Below are positions 26,438 to 35,404 of a stretch of 64,000 bases of DNA, in pieces. The first letter of the stretch is position 1; the number at the start of each line of letters is the position of its first letter. Origin of the DNA: Flavobacteriales bacterium (GTDB lineage: Bacteria; Bacteroidota; Bacteroidia; Flavobacteriales_E; Vicingaceae); contig JABAZP010000023.1 in the NCBI GenBank assembly GCA_018608405.1, forward strand, positions 124,001 through 188,000, written 5' to 3'. The notes beneath the pieces were generated by a model that did not search any database, had not been told where the DNA came from, and saw nothing but the letters and a program-made list of their open reading frames with translations. The position numbers and the translations under genes are program-made.

Positions 26438-26785
26438 TTAGAGCTTGCTTTTGAAGCCAATTGTCATTCGTTGAAATTCATTGATCGTTTCTATAATTGA
26501 TTTAAATTTTTCTTCTGTTAAGTAATCTCTATTCTTAGCTATTATTAACTGTGTTTCCAGTTCAAAAGAAGAACCCAAAGCTATGTCAATAAAGTGAGAG
26601 AACGACTTGTCTGTTCTGGAAGACCCTTCGGCGATATTACTAGGAATCGAAACAGAACACCTGCTAATTTATGAAGTTAGCCCAAACTTCTCTTCACTAG
26701 GAAAAGAGCTAAGTATCTCAAAAACTTCATTGGTGATTTTTATGCCTAAATTCCAAATTTTTAAGTTTTTATACCTATGTTTCAC
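26438..26785 (-). pseudogene. Four-helix-bundle (23S IVS-type) protein gene with a nonsense codon
   Basis: Reading the minus strand from GTG at 26785 gives a 115-codon frame starting KHRYKNLKIWNLGIKIT and continuing ISRCSVSIPSNIAEG and FIDIALGSSFELETQL, the classic four-helix-bundle family seen in 23S rRNA intervening sequences and as stand-alone copies. A single TAA at 26669-26671 interrupts it at the residue that is normally Gln in TSQIxR (CAA to TAA). Everything else is intact. The gene fills the gap between hppD and lysS. Family function is not firmly known. Confidence 0.85.
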
Positions 26786-26809
26786 TTCTTTTTTAACTTC
26801 TAACCCCCT

Positions 26810-28516
26810 CTACTTCAAAACTACCATTTTCAAATCTCCTTCCACTTCCACTTTCGTTAGTCCCAACTTTCCAAGTCCTTTCATTCCTTTATCCCACTGT
26901 TTACCGCTTAACCCTGATTTTTCTTTTAGTGCAACAATTTCTAAGTTACCTTCTTTTTTTAAAATATCAAAAATTGTTTTTTCAGAGTCACTTAGTTCCA
27001 ATGCTTTCTTTTCAGGTCTCATTTGTGGAAAAAATAAAACATCTTGAATAGAGTTTGAGTTGGTCATAATCATAGCTAATCGATCAATACCTATCCCCAA
27101 ACCGCAGGTTGGAGGCATGCCAATTTCAATTGCACGTAAAAAGTCCTCATCTAAAATCATAGCTTCATCATCCCCTCTTTTACCGAGTTCTAACTGCTCT
27201 TCAAATCTGGCTCTTTGATCTATTGGATCGTTTAATTCAGAGAAGGCATTGCAAATCTCCTTTCCATTGCATACTGCTTCAAATCGCTCAACTAATCCTT
27301 CTTTCGAACGGTGTTTTTTAGCCAAAGGGGACATCTCTATTGGGTAATCAGTAATAAATGTTGGCTGAATTAAAAGAGGCTCACACTTTTCACCAAAGAT
27401 TTCATCAATCAGTTTTCCGCGTCCCATTGTCTCATCGATAGGCACTTCTAATTTTTCTGCAGTTTCTCTCAACTCCGCTTCATTCATTTCAGATATATCG
27501 ACTCCAGTGAAATGTTCAATAGCTTCGTACATCGTATAACGTTTCCACGGCCTTTGAAAGTTAATGGTATTTTTTCCTACCTGAACTTCTGTCTTTCCAT
27601 GAATGTCTAATGCAATTTTTTCTACCATTTCCTCTACCAAGTCCATCATCCAATAATAGTCTTTGTAGGCTACGTAAAGTTCCATTTGGGTGAACTCAGG
27701 GTTGTGAAAGCGGCTCATTCCTTCATTTCTAAAATCCTTTGCAAACTCATACACTCCATCGAATCCGCCAACGATTAGCTTCTTGAGATATAGCTCGTTT
27801 GCTATCCTCAAGTACAACGTCATGTCTAGGGTATTATGATGAGTTTTAAAAGGACGAGCAGCAGCACCGCCATATATCGGTTGCAAGATTGGGGTTTCAA
27901 CTTCTAAGTAACCTTTGTCATTCAAAAACTGCCTCATAGAGTTAGTCAGTTTTGTTCTTTTGACGAAGGCATCCTTAACATGAGGGTTTACTATCAAGTC
28001 GGTATATCGCTGACGATAACGCTGTTCAGGGTCGGTAAATGCATCATGTGTTTTACCATCACTATCCGTTTTAACAATTGGCAGCGGGCGCAAAGACTTG
28101 GTTAATAGAATTAATTCTGTTGCATGAATGGAAATTTCTCCAACTTGTGTTTTGAATACCCTTCCTTTAACACCAACAATATCTCCAATGTCTAAATATT
28201 TTTTGAAAACATCGTTGTACATGGTTTTGTCCTCCCCATCGCAAATGTCATCTCTACTAATGTAGATTTGAATTTTACCATGTGCATCTTGAATTTCTGC
28301 AAAAGAAGCCTTGCCCATGATTCGTTTACTCATAAAACGACCTGCAACAATAACATCTTGGAAATTATTTTCTGCTTCGTTGTAACCTTCTTTTATTTCT
28401 TTCGAGTTCGCGTTGACCTGGAAAAGGTCTGCAGGGTAGGGATTTATACCCAAATCAATCAGTCGCTGTAGCGTAACTCTTCTTACTTTTTCTTGTTCTG
28501 TTAGTCCAATGCTCAT
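26810..28516 (-). CDS. lysS: Lysyl-tRNA synthetase, class II
   Basis: 568 residues. OB-fold anticodon-binding domain ([20 protein letters not shown]) then the class II core: motif 2 [18 protein letters not shown] and motif 3 [11 protein letters not shown]. After the core comes a ~65-residue C-terminal extension ([18 protein letters not shown]) with a winged-helix look, usual in Bacteroidota LysRS. The ATG at 28516 gives [13 protein letters not shown]; the TTG seven codons upstream is less likely because it is close to the -7 box at 28535. Confidence 0.96.
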   Translation of the reverse strand: MSIGLTEQEKVRRVTLQRLIDLGINPYPADLFQVNANSKEIKEGYNEAENNFQDVIVAGRFMSKRIMGKASFAEIQDAHGKIQIYISRDDICDGEDKTMYNDVFKKYLDIGDIVGVKGRVFKTQVGEISIHATELILLTKSLRPLPIVKTDSDGKTHDAFTDPEQRYRQRYTDLIVNPHVKDAFVKRTKLTNSMRQFLNDKGYLEVETPILQPIYGGAAARPFKTHHNTLDMTLYLRIANELYLKKLIVGGFDGVYEFAKDFRNEGMSRFHNPEFTQMELYVAYKDYYWMMDLVEEMVEKIALDIHGKTEVQVGKNTINFQRPWKRYTMYEAIEHFTGVDISEMNEAELRETAEKLEVPIDETMGRGKLIDEIFGEKCEPLLIQPTFITDYPIEMSPLAKKHRSKEGLVERFEAVCNGKEICNAFSELNDPIDQRARFEEQLELGKRGDDEAMILDEDFLRAIEIGMPPTCGLGIGIDRLAMIMTNSNSIQDVLFFPQMRPEKKALELSDSEKTIFDILKKEGNLEIVALKEKSGLSGKQWDKGMKGLGKLGLTKVEVEGDLKMVVLK

Positions 28517-28534
28517 GGTCAAAAAATTTGACGG

Positions 28535-28542
28535 CAAAGGTA
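28535..28542 (-). promoter_or_regulatory. -7 promoter box for lysS
   Basis: TACCTTTG on the minus strand, 18 bp before the lysS ATG at 28516. Confidence 0.55.
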
Positions 28543-28581
28543 ATATTTAGTAGCCTAAAAAAGGCCACCTTAATGCCTTAG

Positions 28582-28615
28582 TTTGCCCAATGTGGAAGAT
28601 TTTTTGGTTACTTTG
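28582..28615 (+). promoter_or_regulatory. Promoter for the sugar-phosphate isomerase gene
   Basis: TTTG at 28582-28585 and TTACTTTG at 28608-28615 resemble the -33 and -7 boxes (the second has one base less than TAnnTTTG), with spacing near 22-23 bp. The ATG is 23 bp further on. Confidence 0.45.
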
Positions 28616-28638
28616 CGTTTCTTAAAAATGGAATAGTT

Positions 28639-29628
28639 ATGATGGATGAATTAATTGCAGGATTTACCTCTCATCTAAGTGAGGCAATGGAGGTTGGCAA
28701 GAAAGCTAAATTTTCAAATACGGACAACTCCTTGATGAACGTATTAGTTTGTGGGCTAGGGGGTTCAGGAATAGGTGGGACAATTATAAGTCAATTAGTA
28801 AGCGATAAATGTGCATTACCAATCACCATCAATAAGGATTATAAGATACCATCTTTTGTAAATCAAGATACCTTAGTTATTTGCTGCTCGTACTCTGGAA
28901 ATACAGAAGAAACATTAGAAATGTACCAACAAGCATACGATAAAGGAGCAGAAATTGCAATCATTACTGGAGGTGGTAAATTTGGAGCACTAGCAGAAAA
29001 GAACGACCACAACATGATCCAAATTAGAGGTGGGCTTCCTCCAAGAGCAGCTTTTGGATTATCTTTTCCTCAATTATTTTTTGTGTTAAATCAATATGGT
29101 TTAATAAACGATGATTTTATTGGAGAAGTAGAAAGTGCGATAAAATTGATGGATGCAGAAGAGGACTTTGTGCAAACCGAAGCGATGAAAATAGCGAAAA
29201 AACTACACAAAACATTTCCTATTATTTATACTGAAGCACCAATGGAAGGCGTTGCAGTTCGTTTTAGACAGCAAATTGCTGAAAATTCGAAGATGCTTTC
29301 TTCTCACCACGTTATTCCGGAAATGAATCACAACGAATTGGTGGGTTGGAGAACTCCAAATGAAGACCTATCAGTAGTGTTTTTCAGATCAAAAGATGAG
29401 TACTATAGAAATACTGCTCGAATTGAAAAAACAAAAGAAGTTGCAGGAAAATACACAGATAATGTGAATGAGATTTATGCCAAAGGCGAAGGAAGAATTC
29501 AACAAGCCTTATACTTAATCCACTTTGGTGATTGGATAACTTACGATCTTGCTGAATTGAAACAAATAGATTCTGTTGAGGTGGATGTAATTGAAGGGTT
29601 GAAAGGGATATTAGCAGAGTTAAAGTAA
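28639..29628 (+). CDS. Bifunctional phosphoglucose/phosphomannose isomerase
   Basis: 329-residue SIS-domain enzyme of the short bifunctional type that interconverts glucose-6-P or mannose-6-P with fructose-6-P. The first SIS domain has VCGLGGSGIGG and CSYSGNTEETLEMY; the second ends with MNHNELVGW, typical of the family's active site. This short version replaces or supplements the long Pgi. It could feed GDP-mannose for the surface polysaccharide, but no mannose pathway gene is beside it. It is monocistronic and convergent with rnc. Confidence 0.88.
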   Translation: MMDELIAGFTSHLSEAMEVGKKAKFSNTDNSLMNVLVCGLGGSGIGGTIISQLVSDKCALPITINKDYKIPSFVNQDTLVICCSYSGNTEETLEMYQQAYDKGAEIAIITGGGKFGALAEKNDHNMIQIRGGLPPRAAFGLSFPQLFFVLNQYGLINDDFIGEVESAIKLMDAEEDFVQTEAMKIAKKLHKTFPIIYTEAPMEGVAVRFRQQIAENSKMLSSHHVIPEMNHNELVGWRTPNEDLSVVFFRSKDEYYRNTARIEKTKEVAGKYTDNVNEIYAKGEGRIQQALYLIHFGDWITYDLAELKQIDSVEVDVIEGLKGILAELK

Positions 29629-29640
29629 TATTGCAGGCAT

Positions 29641-30348
29641 TTAAAACTTTTCAAAAAAGAGTCGAGCAGCTTCCTGTTCGGCTCTTTTTTTTGAGTTGCC
29701 TTCTCCAATAATAGGTTCTGCGTGCTCAACGTAAAGCTCACATTTGAAAAACTTCATACTTCCCGTTTCAACAGCAACTGTCTGAAACTTATAGCTTATT
29801 TTTTTACTTTGCGTGTGCTCAATGAGTTTACTTTTAAAGTTTGTCTCTGTGGCTAGCAACTCGTCAATGTCCACATAGTCTTTTATGATTTTTTGCACTA
29901 CAAACTTTCTGCATAAATCATAGCCTTTGTCTAAGTAAATTGCACCAATCAGAGCTTCAAAGGCATCTCCATAAATAGATTTTGATCGGTTGAGGTTGGC
30001 AGAAGTTTCTAGAAAGGTATCTAAACCAATATCAACAGAAAGTTGATTTAAGAAGTTTCTGCTCACCAATTTAGAACGGATTTTAGTTAAGAAACCTTCA
30101 TCTTCAAATGGGAACTTCTGAAAAAAATACTCTGCTATAATAGAACCAAGGATTGCATCTCCTAAAAACTCTAGGCGCTCGTTACTTACCTTGTCGCTCT
30201 CAACGTTGTCATTTACTACAGATTTGTGTGTAAACGCTTGATCGTATAAGGTGAAGTTTTTCGGATAGAAACCTAATACTTGCCGTAAAGTTTTTTGTTT
30301 GCTGTTGTCAGAAAGAAGAAAGTATTTTATCCCTCTAAAAAGGCTCAA
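29641..30348 (-). CDS. rnc: Ribonuclease III
   Basis: 235-residue double-strand RNA endonuclease for rRNA and mRNA processing. The catalytic signature NERLEFLGDAILG is present, the second acidic site is in YGDAFEALIGAIYLD, and a dsRNA-binding domain with SKKRAEQEAARLFF forms the C-terminus. It is the last gene of an acpP-fabF-rnc run (3 bp after fabF), a common bacterial order. Confidence 0.95.
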   Translation of the reverse strand: MSLFRGIKYFLLSDNSKQKTLRQVLGFYPKNFTLYDQAFTHKSVVNDNVESDKVSNERLEFLGDAILGSIIAEYFFQKFPFEDEGFLTKIRSKLVSRNFLNQLSVDIGLDTFLETSANLNRSKSIYGDAFEALIGAIYLDKGYDLCRKFVVQKIIKDYVDIDELLATETNFKSKLIEHTQSKKISYKFQTVAVETGSMKFFKCELYVEHAEPIIGEGNSKKRAEQEAARLFFEKF

Positions 30349-30351
30349 TGC

Positions 30352-31599
30352 TTATATTTTTTTAAAAATTGCAGAAGCATTGTGTCCTCCAAAGCCGAAC
30401 GTGTTACTTAATGCAGCTCGAACTTCTCGTTTTTGAGCTTTGTTGAAGGTAAAGTTGAGCTTTGGGTCAAAAGCTTCATCATCGGTAAAGTGATTAATGG
30501 TTGGAGGAACGATGTCGTTTTTCACAGATAAAATACATGCGATAGCTTCAATAATCCCTGCTGCACCTAAAAGGTGTCCGGTCATAGACTTTGTTGAGCT
30601 TATGTTTAAATCATACGAATGTTCTCCAAATACGCCAAGAATTGCTTTTGACTCAGCTACATCTCCTAAAGGAGTTGAGGTTCCATGAACGTTGATATAA
30701 TCAATGTCTTCCGGTTTCATGCCAGCATCTTCTAAGGCATATTTCATCACGTTCATAGCTCCTAAACCATCTGGGTGTGGGGCTGTCATGTGGTAGGCAT
30801 CAGCAGAAAGACCACTACCAACAACCTCTGCATATATTTTTGCACCACGAGCTTTTGCATGCTCATACTCTTCTAGAATAAGCGAACCTCCGCCATCGCC
30901 TAAAACAAAACCGTCTCGGTCTTTATCAAATGGTCTGGATGCTGTTGTTGGGTCGTCATTTCTCTTAGAAAGAGCTTGGAGTGCGTTAAACCCTCCAATA
31001 CCTGCTTCAGTAACTGCAGCCTCTGAACCACCTGCTACGCAAATATTCATTTTACCTAAGCGAATGTAGGTAACTGCATCAATAATAGCATTGGTGCTCG
31101 AAGCACATGCCGAAACAGTCGTGAAGTTTGGTCCTCTCAGACCGTGTTTGATCGAGATATGGCCAGGAGCAATATCTGCAATCATTTTAGGAATGAAGAA
31201 TGGGTTGAATCGTGGAGTTCCGTCTCCGGTGCCAAAGGCAATTGCCTCGTCTTGGAATGTTTTTAAGCCACCAATGCCTGCGCCCCAAATCACACCAAAT
31301 CGATCTTTATCTACGGAATCCATGTTCAAACCTGAATCAGCAATAGCTTCATCTGTAGCTACCATGGCATACTGTGCAAAAAGGTCAAGCTTTCTCGACT
31401 CCTTTCTGTCAAAAAAATCGTTTGGGTCGTAATTTTTTACTTCACAAGCGAATTGAGTCTTGAATAAGGAAGCATCGAATTGAGTGATGGGAGCAGCTCC
31501 GCTCCTCCCATCGATCAATGCGTTCCAATACTCTTCAACGGTGTTTCCAATAGGCGTAATTGCGCCTATTCCGGTTACAACAACTCTCTTCAACTCCAT
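30352..31599 (-). CDS. fabF: 3-oxoacyl-ACP synthase II
   Basis: 415-residue condensing enzyme that elongates acyl-ACP with malonyl-ACP. The catalytic Cys lies in TVSACASSTNAI, the two histidines in VHGTSTPLGD and KSMTGHLLGAAG, and the C-terminal FGFGGHNAS is also conserved. Starts MELKRVVVTGIGAITPIG. It lies 15 bp after acpP and 3 bp before rnc. Confidence 0.96.
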   Translation of the reverse strand: MELKRVVVTGIGAITPIGNTVEEYWNALIDGRSGAAPITQFDASLFKTQFACEVKNYDPNDFFDRKESRKLDLFAQYAMVATDEAIADSGLNMDSVDKDRFGVIWGAGIGGLKTFQDEAIAFGTGDGTPRFNPFFIPKMIADIAPGHISIKHGLRGPNFTTVSACASSTNAIIDAVTYIRLGKMNICVAGGSEAAVTEAGIGGFNALQALSKRNDDPTTASRPFDKDRDGFVLGDGGGSLILEEYEHAKARGAKIYAEVVGSGLSADAYHMTAPHPDGLGAMNVMKYALEDAGMKPEDIDYINVHGTSTPLGDVAESKAILGVFGEHSYDLNISSTKSMTGHLLGAAGIIEAIACILSVKNDIVPPTINHFTDDEAFDPKLNFTFNKAQKREVRAALSNTFGFGGHNASAIFKKI

Positions 31600-31614
31600 T
31601 GTTTAGAGAATTAA

Positions 31615-31851
31615 TTATTTACTATTTGCTTCAATGTAAGTAGTTGCGTCACCTACGGTTGCAATTTTTTCTGCTTGGTCGTCTGGAATAGCGATGTTGA
31701 ATTCCTTTTCGAACTCCATTATTAACTCAACAGTGTCTAATGAATCGGCACCTAAATCATTTGTGAAACTAGCTTCTGCTGTTACTTCACTTTCTTCTAC
31801 GCCTAACTTATCAACGATAATTGCTTTTACTCTTGATGCTGTATCTGCCAT
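31615..31851 (-). CDS. acpP: Acyl carrier protein
   Basis: 78 residues, acidic, with the phosphopantetheine-bearing serine in [13 protein letters not shown]. The ATG at 31851 gives [11 protein letters not shown] as in homologues; an earlier in-frame start at 31905 would add an atypical tail and overlap the promoter boxes. First gene of the fatty-acid operon with fabF. Confidence 0.96.
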   Translation of the reverse strand: MADTASRVKAIIVDKLGVEESEVTAEASFTNDLGADSLDTVELIMEFEKEFNIAIPDDQAEKIATVGDATTYIEANSK

Positions 31852-31875
31852 GTTTTTTAATTTTAATTTAAGTTG

Positions 31876-31907
31876 CAAAGAAAATCCTTCTTGAATGAAT
31901 ATCAAAA
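31876..31907 (-). promoter_or_regulatory. Promoter for acpP-fabF-rnc
   Basis: On the minus strand TTTTG (31903-31907) and TTTCTTTG (31876-31883) are 19 bp apart, close to -33 TTG and -7 TAnnTTTG (one mismatch at the second base). The ATG is 24 bp downstream. Confidence 0.45.
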
Positions 31908-32009
31908 TTTATTTTCACTGCAAGGTTAATAATTTATTATTGCCTAAACACCATAATTATAGTCTGGTTTGTAAACGAGGGTTTATCTCTTTTTATTTAA
32001 TACTTGCCA

Positions 32010-32687
32010 TTAATATTCTTTCATCACTTCAGCAAGGGCCTTTCTTTCAAGTAGTGGAACTTGAGCCTCTTTTGAAGGGAATCCAATCGGGAGCAAAAGA
32101 TAAGGTTTTTCATTTTGAGGCCTACCAAGCAGTTCTGCTAAAAAATTTAGAGGGCTTGGCGTGTGAGTTAAGGTAACTAAACCTGCATGGTGAATGGCAG
32201 AAATGAGCATTCCTGCGGCAATTCCTACCGATTCGTTCACGTAGTAATTTTTGGCTTTTCCTTCAAACGTCTCCTCATACGTTTGCTTGAAAATAATAAT
32301 TAAAGCTGGCGCGATTTCTAAAAATGGTTTTTTCCAGTTGGTGTCAAACTTTTCTAGGTCTTTGAGCCACTCTTCACTCATTCTGCCATGATAGTTCTCA
32401 TATTCTTCTTTTTCAGCAGCCTCTCGAATCCTTTTTTTCATTTCTGCTGAGGTAACTACTGCAAAAAACCAAGGTTGTTTGTGTGCTCCAGAGGGCGCAG
32501 TTGATGCTGTTTTTACTATGTTTTCTATCACTCCTTCAGGAATTTTTTTGTCTGAAAACTCCCTGATCGAGCGCCTGCCATTCAATTCATGAAAAAACTG
32601 AGCGCTTCTATAAATGACTTGGTCTTCGCTGAAGTTATTTGGCTCAAAAAATTTAAAGCCTTCTTTTGGTTGATTTGTTTTACTCAC
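32010..32687 (-). CDS. Nitroreductase family protein
   Basis: 225-residue FMN-dependent NAD(P)H oxidoreductase. The N-terminal GRRSIREFSDKKIP and TASTAPSGAHKQPWFFAVV are typical FMN-binding segments; GIAAGMLISAIHHAGLVTLTHTP and LLPIGFPSKEAQVP close the fold. The family reduces nitroaromatics, quinones or flavins, and one branch deiodinates or dehalogenates tyrosines; the IGFPSKEA motif and length fit the latter loosely. Start is GTG at 32687. Divergent from purN, with 39 bp between. Confidence 0.85.
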   Translation of the reverse strand: MSKTNQPKEGFKFFEPNNFSEDQVIYRSAQFFHELNGRRSIREFSDKKIPEGVIENIVKTASTAPSGAHKQPWFFAVVTSAEMKKRIREAAEKEEYENYHGRMSEEWLKDLEKFDTNWKKPFLEIAPALIIIFKQTYEETFEGKAKNYYVNESVGIAAGMLISAIHHAGLVTLTHTPSPLNFLAELLGRPQNEKPYLLLPIGFPSKEAQVPLLERKALAEVMKEY

Positions 32688-32701
32688 AGAGCGATTTAAA
32701 C

Positions 32702-32709
32702 TAAATTTG
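32702..32709 (+). promoter_or_regulatory. -7 promoter box for purN
   Basis: TAAATTTG, 17 bp before the purN ATG at 32727, matches TAnnTTTG; a TTTG at 32674-32677 is 24 bp upstream. Confidence 0.5.
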
Positions 32710-32726
32710 AACTTTGATCTTTTTAC

Positions 32727-33308
32727 ATGTCCAAAATAGCCATTTTTGCATCAGGTGCGGGAAGTAATGCCGACAGATTCATCCAATATACAAATGACTT
32801 GCAATCTGATGTACAGGTTGATTGTTTGTTAACTAATAGGAAAGTTGCCGGAATCTATGAAGTAGCAGCAAAGAATAGCGTTCCTATTTTTTATTTTTCC
32901 AACGAAGATTTCTCTAACAACACTAAAATAATTGCGCTTTTAAAGCAGCGAGGAATTGAGTGGATAGTTTTAGCGGGCTTTCTAAGGAAGATAGAAAAGG
33001 ATATTGTGAATGCATACAATAATAAAATTTTTAATTTGCATCCTTCTTTGCTGCCAAAATTTGGAGGAAAAGGGATGTACGGCAGCAATGTGCATAATGC
33101 TGTAATTAATGCAGGAGAAAAAGAAAGCGGGATTACGATTCACCTGGTAAACAATGAATTTGACAAGGGAGAAATTATTTTCCAAGCAAAATGCTCAGTT
33201 ACCAATGGAGAAACGGCAGAGGACTTGGCAAAAAAAATACAGAAATTGGAACACAAGTTCTTCGCAAGCGCTGTAGAAGTATATATTAAAAATTCGTTCA
33301 ACAATTAA
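32727..33308 (+). CDS. purN: Phosphoribosylglycinamide formyltransferase
   Basis: 193-residue GAR transformylase, step 3 of purine synthesis with 10-formyl-THF as donor. The FASGAGSNADRFI start, catalytic IFNLHPSLLPKFGGKGMYG (Asn and His) and the Asp in NEFDKGEIIFQ are present. First gene of a run with the dCMP deaminase and the C-terminal protease; a 14-bp palindrome lies between it and the next gene. Confidence 0.94.
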   Translation: MSKIAIFASGAGSNADRFIQYTNDLQSDVQVDCLLTNRKVAGIYEVAAKNSVPIFYFSNEDFSNNTKIIALLKQRGIEWIVLAGFLRKIEKDIVNAYNNKIFNLHPSLLPKFGGKGMYGSNVHNAVINAGEKESGITIHLVNNEFDKGEIIFQAKCSVTNGETAEDLAKKIQKLEHKFFASAVEVYIKNSFNN

Positions 33309-33310
33309 AT

Positions 33311-33324
33311 CTGGGTGCACCCAG
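33311..33324. repeat. Perfect 14-bp palindrome between purN and dCMP deaminase
   Basis: CTGGGTGCACCCAG is a perfect palindrome, 2 bp after the purN stop and 25 bp before the next start. It is not followed by a T-run. It could be an operator or an attenuating hairpin, or chance. Confidence 0.45.
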
Positions 33325-33349
33325 TCCTTAACGCTACAAAAACGTATTC

Positions 33350-33796
33350 ATGAATATAGATTACAAAACAAAAGAAAAGCAATTACGTTACGATCGAGCT
33401 TATTTGCGAATGGCGGCCGAGTGGGGTGCATTGTCGCATTGTGAACGCAAGCAAGTTGGAGCATTAATTGTGAAAGACAGCATGATTATTTCAGACGGAT
33501 ACAATGGAACCCCAACAGGTTTCGATAATTGCTGCGAAGACGAAAATGAAAAGACACAATGGTACGTTTTACATGCTGAAGCAAATGCGATTATGAAAGT
33601 TGCTAAATCCACGAACAATTCTAATGGAGCAACGCTTTATATTACACTATCACCTTGTCGGGAATGCAGTAAGTTGGTATTGCAGTCAGGAATTAAGAGG
33701 GTGGTATATTTAAACTCCTACAAAGATGACTCAGGAATAAAGTTTCTAGAGAAAGCGGGAGTTGAGATTGAACACATACCTAACATTGAAGAGTAA
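33350..33796 (+). CDS. Deoxycytidylate deaminase
   Basis: 148-residue dCMP/cytidine deaminase family protein (ComEB-like), making dUMP for thymidylate synthesis. Zinc site: His and catalytic Glu in LHAEANAI, two Cys in LSPCRECSKL. NGTPTGFDNCCED is another dCMP-deaminase hallmark. Its stop is directly next to the ATG of the following protease gene. Confidence 0.92.
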   Translation: MNIDYKTKEKQLRYDRAYLRMAAEWGALSHCERKQVGALIVKDSMIISDGYNGTPTGFDNCCEDENEKTQWYVLHAEANAIMKVAKSTNNSNGATLYITLSPCRECSKLVLQSGIKRVVYLNSYKDDSGIKFLEKAGVEIEHIPNIEE

Positions 33797-35404
33797 ATGA
33801 AGTCAAATCGATCATTAGTACTAATGCCAATTTTTGTTGCTGGTGCAATGGCAATAGGTGTTTATCTAGGCAAAAACATGGGTGGGCAAAGTCAAGCTGC
33901 TTTGTTTTCGAAAAAAGAGTTTACTCAAAACGACAAGTTGCAACAAATTATAAGCTATATCAATAGCGATTATGTAGACACTGTTCGTTCACAAGAAATA
34001 GTGGAAGAGACAATCAGTGAAATTCTTCAAAATTTGGATCCTCATTCCTACTACATTCCAAAGCAAGATTATGCGGCAATGAACGATCCACTAGAAGGTG
34101 AGTTTGATGGCATTGGAATTGAATTTCGCATTCAAGAAGATACAATAACGGTTGTTCAGGCATTAGCCGGAGGTCCGTCGGAGGAGCTTGGAATAATGGC
34201 AGGAGATAGAATTATTGCCGTTGATGGGGAAAATGTAACAGGAAAAACCATCAACAATAACAAGGTGGTTAAATTATTAAAAGGTCCGAAAGGCACAACA
34301 GTTAATGTTGCCATTAAACGAAAAGGGACAAAGGATGCAATTGACTTTGCGATTAGAAGAGATAAGATTCCTGTCTATAGTGTTGAGGCAGAGTACATGA
34401 TTAATGAATCAACCGGATATGTTAAGGTACTTCGGTTTGCAAAAGATACACATGCTGAATTCATGAAGGCTATGCGTTCGTTGAAGAAGCAAGGAATGAC
34501 CAATTTGATTCTCGATTTACGAAACAACACAGGAGGCTACATGAATTCTGCAATTGAAATTTGCGATGAGTTTTTACCTAAAGGTGATTTAATAGTTTAC
34601 ACTGAAGGTAAAGCACGTTCTAAACGGAAGTTTTTCGCCACTTCTAAAGGAGAATTAGAAGATGTGAAAGTTGCCGTTTTAATAAATGAAGGGTCTGCTT
34701 CTGCCAGTGAAATAGTAGCTGGAGCATTGCAAGACAATGACCTAGGAACTATTATAGGGCGTCGTTCTTTTGGAAAAGGATTAGTGCAAGAGGGGATGAA
34801 TTGGCCGGATGGTTCCGGGGTTCGCTTAACAGTAGCAAGATATTACACGCCCACAGGAAGGAGTATCCAAAAGTCGTACGAAGAGGGAATAGAGGAATAT
34901 AATAATGAGGCGTATGAGCGTTACAATAATGGCGAATTACTTAACTCTGATAGCATTGATTTTCCAGACTCCTTGAAATACAAGACTAAAGGAGGAAGAG
35001 TAGTTTATGGAGGAGGCGGAATTATGCCAGATATATTTGTTCCAATTGATACTGTTGGTAGCTCGTATTATTTAGGCAGTTTGAATTACCAAGGAATCTT
35101 TTTTCAGTTTGGATTTCAATATGTGGATAAGAACAGAAAATCGTTAATTAAAGTTTATGAGGCTGATAACTTTGCCAAGAAGTTTGAAGTATCATCAGAC
35201 TTGTTGCAAGAGTTTTACAATTTTGCAGAGGAAAAAGGGGTTGAGTACGATGAAAAAGGAGCATCTACATCTGAAACAATAATACGGCAACGATTGAAAG
35301 CATCTATTGCGAGAAACTTGTTCAGAGAAAAAGTATTTTACCAAGTTGTCAATGAAGACGATGTTGTAGTAAAGCGCGCTACCGAGAAGCTTTCCAACAA
35401 CTAA
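33797..35404 (+). CDS. S41 family carboxy-terminal processing protease
   Basis: 535-residue exported serine protease. One N-terminal helix (LVLMPIFVAGAMAIGVYLG), a PDZ domain (~85-175) and the S41 domain with catalytic Ser in NEGSASASEIVAGALQD and Lys in GRRSFGKGLVQ. It trims or degrades periplasmic proteins from their C-termini. It starts at the base after the dCMP deaminase stop. Its stop overlaps that of the convergent antiporter gene by 4 nt. Confidence 0.93.
   Translation: MKSNRSLVLMPIFVAGAMAIGVYLGKNMGGQSQAALFSKKEFTQNDKLQQIISYINSDYVDTVRSQEIVEETISEILQNLDPHSYYIPKQDYAAMNDPLEGEFDGIGIEFRIQEDTITVVQALAGGPSEELGIMAGDRIIAVDGENVTGKTINNNKVVKLLKGPKGTTVNVAIKRKGTKDAIDFAIRRDKIPVYSVEAEYMINESTGYVKVLRFAKDTHAEFMKAMRSLKKQGMTNLILDLRNNTGGYMNSAIEICDEFLPKGDLIVYTEGKARSKRKFFATSKGELEDVKVAVLINEGSASASEIVAGALQDNDLGTIIGRRSFGKGLVQEGMNWPDGSGVRLTVARYYTPTGRSIQKSYEEGIEEYNNEAYERYNNGELLNSDSIDFPDSLKYKTKGGRVVYGGGGIMPDIFVPIDTVGSSYYLGSLNYQGIFFQFGFQYVDKNRKSLIKVYEADNFAKKFEVSSDLLQEFYNFAEEKGVEYDEKGASTSETIIRQRLKASIARNLFREKVFYQVVNEDDVVVKRATEKLSNN

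Noticed and set aside
26607-27047. Plus-strand open frame of about 146 codons across the lysS end
   Set aside because: It is antisense to lysS and to the four-helix-bundle relic, and its Ser/Pro/Phe-rich translation looks like a shadow.
31895-32176. Plus-strand open frame between acpP and the nitroreductase gene
   Set aside because: Its second half is antisense to the nitroreductase C-terminus and the first half contains the acpP promoter.
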